The notes under the pieces are model-generated. The model did not search any database, was not told the DNA's origin, and worked only from the letters and a program-made list of their open reading frames with translations. DNA of 5,743 nucleotides, from contig PCUH01000151.1 in the NCBI GenBank assembly GCA_002770955.1, forward strand, positions 1 to 5,743, in the 5' to 3' direction. A program made the position numbers and the translations under genes. Of the stretch, positions 1 to 5,743 are shown piece after piece. Origin of the DNA: Flavobacteriales bacterium CG18_big_fil_WC_8_21_14_2_50_32_9 (lineage in GTDB: Bacteria; Bacteroidota; Bacteroidia; Flavobacteriales_E; Vicingaceae). Each line of letters starts with the position of its first letter. Within the stretch, counting starts at the first letter, position 1.

Positions 1-41
1 AGGGCTTGTTTCGTAACTCATTTTTAAAATTTCAAATAACC

Positions 42-1316
42 ATGTTTAAAGAAGATTTCTTACATTATATTTGGAAGTTCAAACGCTTTAAATCGCAAGA
101 TTTAGTAACCACCAACGGTGAGCTTATACAAATCATAAAAGTAGGGTTGCACAACCAAGATGCTGGGCCTGATTTTTTTAATGCTCAACTTAAAATTGGC
201 AAAACCATTTGGGCAGGAAATGTAGAAATACACCTCAAATCTTCCGATTGGAATACACACAACCATCAAAAAGATAGTGCTTATGACAATGTGATTTTAC
301 ATGTAGTTTTCGAGCATAATGGAGAAGTGAAAAACACCAAAAGCAACTCCATTCCAACTCTTGAACTAAAAGAGAACATTGACTTGGATTTGTTGCACAA
401 TTACCATCAATTAATTTATTCCAAAAATAAAATTGCATGTGGAAATCAGGTAACTAAAATTTCAAAATTTGAATTTGATAATTGGCTAGAAAGGTTGTTG
501 CTAGAGCGTTTAGAAAGGAAAATAGGACTAATTAAAACTCATTTAGAAAACAATAAAAACAATATAGATGAAACATTCTATCATTTTCTATTTAAGTATT
601 TCGGACTGAATGTAAATTCCATTCCTTTTGAACAGTTGGCTCAAAATACACCTTTAAAAATCATAGAAAAACATCCTCAACTTATTAGTATTGAAGCATT
701 ATTGTTTGGTCAGGCAGGCTTTTTGAATGAAAATTTGGATGACGATTATTTTCAACGATTAAAAAAAGAATACGCCTTTTTGCAATCAAAATTTCAGTTG
801 CAAGCTATTGAAAAAGTAACTTGGAAATTCTCCAAGTTAAGACCTTCTAATTTTCCAACCATACGCATCAGTCAGTTGGCAATGTTGCTAAAAAAACATC
901 CTCGACTTTTCTCTAGAATTCTGGAGTTAAGTGATGTGAAAGAAATTCAGCAATTACTTCAAACATCTGCTTCCGATTATTGGTTAACTCGCTATCAATT
1001 TGGTGTTGTTTCTAAATCTAAACCTAAAAAAATGGGTAAAACCATGCTTAACACTATTATTATAAATGTAGTTGCTCCTTTTTTGTTTGTTTATGGCAAA
1101 TTGCAACAACAAGAAAAATATGTAGCATTGGCATTAGAATTACTAGAAAAAACTCCTCCAGAATCAAATTCCATAATTGCAGGTTGGGAAGCAATGGGCA
1201 TTGAGCCAACTAATTCAGCAACAACTCAAGCACTCATCGAATTAAAAACAAATTACTGCTCACAAAAAAAATGTTTGAACTGTCAAGTTGGAGTTAAACT
1301 TTTATCTACTTTTTGA
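42..1316 (+). CDS. DUF2851 family protein (uncharacterised, Bacteroidota)
   Basis: The product has 424 residues, a usual length for DUF2851 (from memory), and its function is unknown. Family hallmarks are visible in order: an N-terminal FLHYIW; AGPDFFNA (residues 41-48); GNVEIHLKSSDW (59-70), followed by H73, H75 and D78; YDNVILHVV (81-89); an isolated Cys (C133); LFGQAGFL (221-228); LRPSNFPTIR (267-276); and a C-terminal Cys cluster C406, C411, C414 (YCSQKKCLNC). There is no signal peptide and no membrane segment I would rely on, so it is probably cytosolic. I chose ATG at 42 over an in-frame TTG at 6 because the family begins close to the MFKEDFLHYIW motif. The PD...E-x-H/K pattern at 43-66 resembles a PD-(D/E)XK nuclease core, but that is inference. 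The PspC gene follows 49 bases downstream with its own probable promoter. Any promoter for this gene lies at or beyond the window edge. Confidence 0.92.
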   Translation: MFKEDFLHYIWKFKRFKSQDLVTTNGELIQIIKVGLHNQDAGPDFFNAQLKIGKTIWAGNVEIHLKSSDWNTHNHQKDSAYDNVILHVVFEHNGEVKNTKSNSIPTLELKENIDLDLLHNYHQLIYSKNKIACGNQVTKISKFEFDNWLERLLLERLERKIGLIKTHLENNKNNIDETFYHFLFKYFGLNVNSIPFEQLAQNTPLKIIEKHPQLISIEALLFGQAGFLNENLDDDYFQRLKKEYAFLQSKFQLQAIEKVTWKFSKLRPSNFPTIRISQLAMLLKKHPRLFSRILELSDVKEIQQLLQTSASDYWLTRYQFGVVSKSKPKKMGKTMLNTIIINVVAPFLFVYGKLQQQEKYVALALELLEKTPPESNSIIAGWEAMGIEPTNSATTQALIELKTNYCSQKKCLNCQVGVKLLSTF

Positions 1317-1327
1317 TAAAAAAAAAT

Positions 1328-1336
1328 TACCTTTGT
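1328..1336 (+). promoter_or_regulatory. Probable Bacteroidota -7 promoter element for the PspC gene
   Basis: TACCTTTGT is an exact match to the Bacteroidota -7 consensus TAnnTTTGY. It sits 12 bases after the DUF2851 stop codon and just after a run of nine A residues (1318-1326). Transcription would start near 1341-1345, leaving a leader of roughly 20-25 bases before ATG at 1366. No good -33 TTTG lies at the usual 19-21 base spacing; the nearest TTTTG (1311-1315) is too close. The element is therefore supported by its -7 half and position only. Confidence 0.55.
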
Positions 1337-1365
1337 AAGAGTTTTTTTAATTAATTTTTATTGCA

Positions 1366-1590
1366 ATGATAAAAAAAATAAAAGCTTATTTTGAAGAAAA
1401 AGCCTTTGGTGTTTGTGCTTGGTGGGGAGAAAAATTGCATTTAAAATCGAGCAGTATTCGTATGTTTTTTATTTACATTTCTTTTCTTGCCTTAGGTTCT
1501 CCATTAATTATTTATCTAATCATGGCTTTTATTTTAGATCATAAAGAATATTTTAAATTTAGAAAAAGAAAGTCGGTTTGGGATTTGTGA
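1366..1590 (+). CDS. PspC domain-containing small membrane protein
   Basis: This 74-residue protein is almost entirely one PspC domain. It has a short basic/aromatic N-terminus, the domain core starting at GVCAWWGEKLHL (about residues 15-26, matching the usual GVCAGLAEYF-type pattern), the conserved Ser-x-x-x-R-x-x-F stretch (SSIRMFF), and one hydrophobic segment at about 35-57 (ISFLALGSPLIIYLIMAFIL) with the typical Gly/Pro break. A basic tail (KFRKRKS) follows. In Proteobacteria, PspC is an inner-membrane sensor of the phage-shock envelope-stress response and acts with PspA and PspB. Bacteroidota often carry stand-alone PspC proteins of this size with no known partners, and no pspA or pspB is visible here. 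The start is the first ATG after the promoter box; no Shine-Dalgarno is evident, as is normal for the group. It may be co-transcribed with the antiporter 115 bases downstream, although a repeat hairpin lies between them. Confidence 0.9.
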   Translation: MIKKIKAYFEEKAFGVCAWWGEKLHLKSSSIRMFFIYISFLALGSPLIIYLIMAFILDHKEYFKFRKRKSVWDL

Positions 1591-1601
1591 TGTTGAAGAA
1601 T

Positions 1602-1654
1602 AGAGATTCTTTCACTTCATCCCGAAAGCTTTCGGGATTTCGTTCGGAATGACG
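1602..1654. repeat. REP-like intergenic repeat interrupted by a palindrome
   Basis: The outer parts, AGAGATTCTTTCACTTC (1602-1618) and GTTCGGAATGACG (1642-1654), read together as the kind of dispersed intergenic repeat found in many Bacteroidota genomes (variants of GTCATTCCGAACGAAGTGAAAGAATC on the other strand). That identification is from memory. Here the unit is split by a 23-base segment (1619-1641): a perfect 20-base palindrome followed by a second copy of TTC, so that TTC flanks the palindrome on both sides (1616-1618 and 1639-1641). It is in the spacer between the PspC and antiporter genes, and no coding reading is apparent. Whether it is dispersed in this genome cannot be seen from one copy. 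Confidence 0.65.
1619..1638. repeat. Perfect 20-base palindrome, possible RNA hairpin
   Basis: The segment centred on CCCGAAAGCTTTCGGG is a perfect inverted repeat (10 + 10 bases). In RNA it would fold into an eight-pair stem with an AGCU loop and a GC-rich lower part. The following bases are TTCGTTCGG, not a clean U-run, so it is not a classical intrinsic terminator. It could still attenuate read-through from PspC into the antiporter gene or protect the 3' end of the PspC mRNA. A symmetric DNA-binding site is the alternative. Confidence 0.7.
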
Positions 1655-1671
1655 CAACACATAACAATTAA

Positions 1672-1705
1672 CTAAACACTAACCCCTAACTACTAATACC
1701 TATCT
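1672..1705 (+). repeat. Degenerate 7-base tandem array (CTAAnnn) in a G-free leader
   Basis: CTAA recurs at 1672, 1679, 1686 and 1693, exactly every 7 bases, and a fifth, weaker unit (CTAT) starts at 1700 and runs into the ATG at 1706. The units read CTAAACA, CTAACCC, CTAACTA, CTAATAC, CTATCTA. The array lies in a G-free stretch of 51 bases (1655-1705) that would be unstructured in RNA. It occupies the whole region where the ribosome would bind for the antiporter gene, and no Shine-Dalgarno is present. Whether it has a role in translation or is a decayed simple repeat is unknown. Confidence 0.6.
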
Positions 1706-3718
1706 ATGGAAATACCTTTATTAAAAGACGTTGTAATTATTCTAGGATTATCCGTTTTAATTATTTTACTTTTTAATAGATTTAAAATCCCACCCATTTT
1801 AGGGTTTCTTATTACGGGAATTGTAAGTGGCCCCCATGGTTTAAATTTAGTTAATGCAGGTCATGAAGTAGAATTACTTTCTGAAATAGGGATTATATTT
1901 CTATTGTTTGTCATCGGTATCGAATTTTCATTAAAAGAACTAGTCTCTATAAGAAAAACAGTATTATGGGGTGGTTTAATGCAAGTTGGAGGAACTATTG
2001 GAATTACTACTTTATGTGCAGTATGGATAGATATTCCATTAACAACGGCTATTTTTATTGGCTTTTTATTTTCATTAAGTAGTACTGCCATTGTGTTGAA
2101 AATGCTTCAAGAGAAAGGAGAAATTAATTCACCACATGGAAAAGTAACCGTAGGAATATTAATTTTTCAAGACATTATTGTTGTCTTAATGATGTTAGTA
2201 ACTCCTTTATTGGCAGGTCAATCAGAAAACCCATTAAATGAATTACTTATTTTAGTATTAAAACTAGCAGGAATTCTTCTTGTACTTTTTTTATTAGGAA
2301 AATATGTAGTTCCCTTATTGTTTAAATCTGTAGTAAAAGCAAAAAGCACAGAATTATTTATCTTAACAATAGTTGTACTTTGTTTTTCAACCGCTTGGCT
2401 AACATCTGTTGTTGGATTATCGTTGGCATTGGGCGCTTTTTTTGCGGGATTAATTATTTCAGAATCGGAATATAGCCATCAAGCAACCGCTAATATCTTA
2501 CCTTTTAGAGAAATTTTCATCAGCTTTTTCTTTGTTTCAATTGGAATGTTGCTCGATTTAGATTTCTTTTTTAACCACTTGCTTTCCATCCATCTTATTG
2601 CAATTGCTGTAATTGTTTTGAAAATGATTGTTATTGGTATAACGGTTTTAATACTTAAATATCCAGCTCGAACCATATTTCTAACCATGTTGAGCATTTT
2701 TCAAGTGGGAGAATTTGCTTTTTTGCTTTCATCAACAGGAATGGAGTATCAATTACTTTCAGATACTATTTATCAACATTTTTTAGCTGTTTCTATAATT
2801 ACAATGGGAGCCACTCCTTTTGTGCTGAAATATGCTGCTAACATAACTGATTTTCTTATTAAAACACCCATGCCTAAAAACGTGCGGAGAAGACTAAAAT
2901 CAATTACAAATGGAAAGGCATATAATTATAAAATTGAAGACGAAAATTATCACGATCATTTGGTAATTATTGGCTATGGATTGAATGGAGAAAATGTAGC
3001 TAAAGCAGCAAAAAAAGCTAAAATACCTTATTTAATTGTTGATTTAGATGTACATGCTATTGCAAGAGGTAAAGCTAAAAATGAACACGTTATTTTTGGT
3101 GATGCTACCAATGATGTTATTCTAAAACATGTTCATATCCATGAAGCAAGAGTAGTTGTGGTTGCTATTTCATCGCCCGAAGCCACCAAGCAAATTATTA
3201 GAGCAATTCGAACATTTACAAGAACCGCTCATATTATTGTGAGAACGCGCTATGTTAGTGAAATGGAAAGCAATATTTTAGCTGGTGCCGACCAGGTTAT
3301 TCCCGAAGAATTTGAAACATCTATTGAAATTTTTACCCGTGTTCTTCGAAAATATCTTGTTCCAAACCATGAAATAAAACAATTTGTAAATTTCATTAGA
3401 AACAGAAACTATGAAATGCTCTCATCACTTTCTACTTTTGATGAACAAAAAGAATCTACCTCAAATTTATATAATGAACAAAAAGATATTGCGACTATTT
3501 ACGTAAAACAAGGAAACAATAAAATTGTTGGTAAAACGCTTAACAAGTCTTCACTCAGAAGTGATTATGGAGTAACTCTGCTTGCCATAAAAAGAAATGG
3601 TAAATATATTACTGATATTTCTTCAAATGATACTATACAACAAGAAGATACCCTTTATTTATTGGGAAGTGCTAAACAAATTTCGTTTATAGCCAAATTT
3701 TTTGAGGTAGATTATTAA
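1706..3718 (+). CDS. CPA2-family (KefB/KefC-type) cation:proton antiporter with TrkA-N and TrkA-C domains
   Basis: This 670-residue inner-membrane protein probably exchanges K+ or Na+ for H+. Residues about 5-385 form the Na+/H+ exchanger membrane domain, with about 12 hydrophobic segments. Visible family motifs are LGFLITGIVSGP (32-43), SLSSTA (123-128), the ion-path FQD (Q155, D156), GAFFAGLIISES (243-254), FFFVSIGM (274-281) and QVGEFAFLL (333-341). A basic linker (KNVRRRLK) leads to a TrkA-N/KTN Rossmann domain at about 416-535, with the nucleotide-binding GYGLNG (423-428), acidic D446/D448 and GDAT (465-468). A charged linker (about 555-593) precedes a TrkA-C/RCK_C domain (about 594-668). 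KefB and KefC are near 600-620 residues; the extra TrkA-C domain makes this closer to YbaL-like members, so I assign no gene symbol and do not infer glutathione gating. ATG at 1706 fits the family N-terminus. No TAnnTTTG box was found in the spacer, so transcription may come from the PspC promoter. Confidence 0.95.
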   Translation: MEIPLLKDVVIILGLSVLIILLFNRFKIPPILGFLITGIVSGPHGLNLVNAGHEVELLSEIGIIFLLFVIGIEFSLKELVSIRKTVLWGGLMQVGGTIGITTLCAVWIDIPLTTAIFIGFLFSLSSTAIVLKMLQEKGEINSPHGKVTVGILIFQDIIVVLMMLVTPLLAGQSENPLNELLILVLKLAGILLVLFLLGKYVVPLLFKSVVKAKSTELFILTIVVLCFSTAWLTSVVGLSLALGAFFAGLIISESEYSHQATANILPFREIFISFFFVSIGMLLDLDFFFNHLLSIHLIAIAVIVLKMIVIGITVLILKYPARTIFLTMLSIFQVGEFAFLLSSTGMEYQLLSDTIYQHFLAVSIITMGATPFVLKYAANITDFLIKTPMPKNVRRRLKSITNGKAYNYKIEDENYHDHLVIIGYGLNGENVAKAAKKAKIPYLIVDLDVHAIARGKAKNEHVIFGDATNDVILKHVHIHEARVVVVAISSPEATKQIIRAIRTFTRTAHIIVRTRYVSEMESNILAGADQVIPEEFETSIEIFTRVLRKYLVPNHEIKQFVNFIRNRNYEMLSSLSTFDEQKESTSNLYNEQKDIATIYVKQGNNKIVGKTLNKSSLRSDYGVTLLAIKRNGKYITDISSNDTIQQEDTLYLLGSAKQISFIAKFFEVDY

Positions 3719-3742
3719 TTTTTTAATGCTGTTTTAATAATC
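3710..3742. terminator. AT-rich inverted repeat at the convergent gene junction, possible weak terminator
   Basis: GATTATTAA (3710-3718) and TTAATAATC (3734-3742) are exact inverted repeats of 9 bases around a 15-base loop. The repeat spans the 4-base gap between two convergent stop codons, and its arms lie in the last codons of each gene. On the plus strand it is followed by CATTTTTA, a short U-run. The stem is nearly all A/T, so its stability is doubtful. Position is the main argument for a shared terminator. Confidence 0.25.
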
Positions 3743-5681
3743 CATTTTTATAAAAATAATCATTAGTTTGATAGTAGGATACTGTTTCTTTTAGAAAAAC
3801 TGGGTCAGTTTTTATAATGTTCAATTGGTTATATTCTTCATTCCATTGATAAAAATTAGCTCCTTTCTTTTCATTCAACACCATGATTTTATGGTTTTTT
3901 AGTAGTGCTAATTTTGTGTAATTTCCTATAAAAGCTCGTTCTTCTGTGTTATTGGATTTATTTATATCAATTCCCATAAATTGAGAAGTGTATGACCAAT
4001 TCAACATTCCGAAAAGTGAAGGAAAAACATCTATTTGCGAACATAATTGAGTTATTTCTGTTGGTTTTGATGCTTTTAGGTTATAAATTATGGCTGGAAT
4101 ATGATATTTATTTACGTCAAGTTCTCCTTTGCCTGCACTTGAAGCACAATGATCTGCCATGATGACAAAAATAGTATTTTCAAACCAAGGTTTTGCTTGG
4201 GCATGTTCTATAAATTCATGTATAGCAAAATCAGTATATTTAACAGCTCCATCTCTATTGCTTCCCGAAGGAATATCTATTTTATTTTCAGGATAAGTAT
4301 ATGGCTTATGGTTGGAGGTTGTCATAATAAAATCAAAAAATGGCGTGTTTAATTTATAATTTTTGTCTGCTTCTTTAAGTACTTTGGCATAAAGATCTTC
4401 ATCACAAATACCCCAAGCGTTTTCAAATTTTACCTCATTGTCATCAATGTTAGTTCGTTTTGCAGTAAAATCATCACTTAACAAAAAACCCCGACCTCTA
4501 TCCACAATGTCGAAACTATTTCCTCCAAAAAACTGATTCATATTATCAAAATAACCATCTCCCCCATAAAAAAACACGTCTTTATACCTTTTTTCTTTAA
4601 AAACACTCCCAACAGTAAATAAATTGATATTATTTTTTCGTTTCACTATACTTCTTCCTGGTGAAGGAGGTATAGATAATGTGATGGCTTCCATACCCCT
4701 AACCGTTCTTGTTCCTGTTGCATAAAGATTAGTAAAAAAAATACTATTGTCCGCCAATGAATCCAAAAATGGAGTAAGGTGTCTGTTATTTCCAAAATGT
4801 TCCATAAATTCTGCACTAAGACTTTCAACGCAAATAAAAATGACATTTGGACGATATTCTTTTCCCGTGTTTTTAATAAAACGATTAAAATGATAAGTGT
4901 TTGGTGTGGTTAAACTATCATTTTTAGCTACAATAAGTTTTTTAACTAAGTTAATGGATGTATCAATATTTTGAGTAAGATAAAAATCAGTATAACTCAA
5001 TTCATTGTTTTTAAACGCTGCAAAAAAAGAATAAATACCAGCTTTACTCAACTCATTTTCATAACGGTTCAACGACCATTCTGCTTGTTCATTTTTAATA
5101 AAAAGGGTAAAAAAAGAACAAATGAGCAAAATTGTTAATCCCATTGGAATTAACTGTTTTATTGACGCTTTTGCTTGAAAAGTAGATTTAAAAATTCCTT
5201 TTTTATAGCCTATCATAAAAATTCCAAACACCAATAAAAAAATGATACTAACTAAAAATGGGACAGGATAAGTTTGGTTAATATTTTCGATTACCTCAAA
5301 GGTGTATATCAGATAATCTACAGAAATAAAATTAAAACGACTAAAAAATTCATCCCAAAACGTAAACTCGGCAAAAGTGGTAAATGTGAGTGTAAGTGTT
5401 CCTGTAAAATAAGCAATGTATGTAACTATTTTATCAAACAAACTACCTGAAAATTTTGCTGGTAATAGCAAAAGATAGCATACATAAGGAACTAAAAAAT
5501 AGGAGATTGTACCTACATCATAAAAAATACCCGTCAAAAATATTTTTAGTAATGAAATAATAGAAAATTCTAAGTTATTGAACGACCAAATGTAGAAAAT
5601 AATCCGAGTAAGTGTTGATAATACAAGAAAAATAGAGGTAAAGAACAGCAATAAATACATTCTTTTGTGTACTAGTGTCAT
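3723..5681 (-). CDS. LTA synthase family protein (alkaline phosphatase superfamily, probable phosphoglycerol-type transferase)
   Basis: This 652-residue protein has the LtaS layout: about five N-terminal membrane segments (roughly 8-27, 41-53, 56-74, 84-105, 139-158 and 174-195, two of which may be one), then a large periplasmic catalytic domain from about 270. Catalytic features match the family: VIFICVESLSAE with metal-binding E286 (equivalent to E255 of S. aureus LtaS), GTRTVRG with likely nucleophile T326 (LtaS T300), TTSNHKPY with H458 (LtaS H416), and MADHCAS with metal ligands D510 and H511 (LtaS D475/H476). All key residues are present, so it is probably active. Gram-negative bacteria lack classical lipoteichoic acid. 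The likely role is moving a phosphoglycerol or phosphoethanolamine head group from a phospholipid to a periplasmic acceptor, as OpgB/MdoB does for glucans, but the acceptor is unknown. ATG at 5681 is preferred because an in-frame TTG at 5708 lies inside the -7 box; ATG at 5660 is a second option. It is convergent with the antiporter. Confidence 0.9.
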   Translation of the reverse strand: MTLVHKRMYLLLFFTSIFLVLSTLTRIIFYIWSFNNLEFSIISLLKIFLTGIFYDVGTISYFLVPYVCYLLLLPAKFSGSLFDKIVTYIAYFTGTLTLTFTTFAEFTFWDEFFSRFNFISVDYLIYTFEVIENINQTYPVPFLVSIIFLLVFGIFMIGYKKGIFKSTFQAKASIKQLIPMGLTILLICSFFTLFIKNEQAEWSLNRYENELSKAGIYSFFAAFKNNELSYTDFYLTQNIDTSINLVKKLIVAKNDSLTTPNTYHFNRFIKNTGKEYRPNVIFICVESLSAEFMEHFGNNRHLTPFLDSLADNSIFFTNLYATGTRTVRGMEAITLSIPPSPGRSIVKRKNNINLFTVGSVFKEKRYKDVFFYGGDGYFDNMNQFFGGNSFDIVDRGRGFLLSDDFTAKRTNIDDNEVKFENAWGICDEDLYAKVLKEADKNYKLNTPFFDFIMTTSNHKPYTYPENKIDIPSGSNRDGAVKYTDFAIHEFIEHAQAKPWFENTIFVIMADHCASSAGKGELDVNKYHIPAIIYNLKASKPTEITQLCSQIDVFPSLFGMLNWSYTSQFMGIDINKSNNTEERAFIGNYTKLALLKNHKIMVLNEKKGANFYQWNEEYNQLNIIKTDPVFLKETVSYYQTNDYFYKNGLLKQH

Positions 5682-5704
5682 TTTGAAATTGGAATTTTGA
5701 AAAC

Positions 5705-5713
5705 ACAAAGTTA
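5705..5713 (-). promoter_or_regulatory. Probable Bacteroidota -7 promoter element for the LTA synthase-like gene
   Basis: Read on the minus strand, TAACTTTGT matches TAnnTTTGY exactly. Transcription would begin around 5697-5701, giving a leader of about 15-20 bases before ATG at 5681. A TTTTG on the minus strand lies 25 bases further upstream (5739-5743), somewhat beyond the usual -33 to -7 spacing, so the -33 half is uncertain. The box overlaps the alternative TTG start codon at 5708, which argues against that start. Confidence 0.55.
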
Positions 5714-5743
5714 TCCTTTAATTTGAATTACTTTACTACAAAA

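Noticed and set aside
1..21. Possible start of a divergent minus-strand gene (ATG at 21, reading MSYETSP) leaving the window.
   Set aside because: Only seven codons are visible, with no promoter box at a useful distance; it cannot be told from chance.
6..41. TTG at 6 as the start of the DUF2851 gene, adding 12 residues.
   Set aside because: The family motif begins at ATG 42, and the extra residues resemble AT-rich intergenic sequence.
1264..1271. Run of eight A residues just before the conserved Cys cluster of DUF2851, a possible slippage site.
   Set aside because: Such runs are common in AT-rich coding DNA and the frame is intact; it encodes the family-typical KK before Cys.
1591..1705. 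A separate promoter for the antiporter gene in the spacer.
   Set aside because: No TAnnTTTG match is present in the spacer; the closest upstream string (TAAATTTA near 1554) lacks the final G and lies inside the PspC gene.
1861..2091. Minus-strand open frame of 76 codons inside the antiporter gene.
   Set aside because: It lies wholly within a well-supported gene and shows no recognisable domain; treated as a shadow frame. The same applies to the minus-strand frames at 235-438 and 2479-2697, the plus-strand frame at 4149-4352 and the minus-strand frame at 4646-4846.
3744..3757. Perfect palindrome ATTTTTATAAAAAT as a stand-alone regulatory site.
   Set aside because: It is pure A/T, lies in the coding end of the LtaS-like gene, and is easily produced by Phe/Lys/Tyr codons in this composition.

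Overview
The window is strongly AT-rich and looks like a chromosomal segment from a member of the Bacteroidota, most likely Flavobacteriales or a close relative. Three things point there. The first gene belongs to DUF2851, a family known essentially from Bacteroidota. Two intergenic sites match the Bacteroidota -7 promoter consensus TAnnTTTGY exactly. No start codon has a convincing Shine-Dalgarno sequence. I see no phage, transposase, CRISPR, tRNA or rRNA.

Layout. Positions 42-1316 (+) encode a DUF2851 protein. Positions 1366-1590 (+) encode a 74-residue PspC-domain membrane protein with its own likely promoter at the end of the preceding gene. Positions 1591-1705 are a 115-base spacer with two distinct parts: a REP-like repeat carrying a perfect 20-base palindrome, and a G-free leader containing a degenerate 7-base tandem repeat (CTAAnnn). 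Positions 1706-3718 (+) encode a KefB/KefC-type cation:proton antiporter with TrkA-N and TrkA-C cytoplasmic domains. After only 4 bases comes the convergent gene at 3723-5681 (-), an LtaS-like membrane enzyme of the alkaline phosphatase superfamily, with a -7 promoter box at 5706-5713.

How the genes may work together. Three of the four products are inner-membrane proteins linked to envelope state: PspC to envelope stress, the antiporter to K+/Na+ and pH balance, and the LtaS-like protein to transfer of a phospholipid head group. This is a loose theme, not a demonstrated pathway. The genes are ordinary housekeeping or accessory genes and I found no clear new multi-gene system. The items most worth a second look are the composite repeat and heptad array at 1602-1705, and the conserved acidic/histidine cluster of the DUF2851 protein, which resembles a nuclease core.
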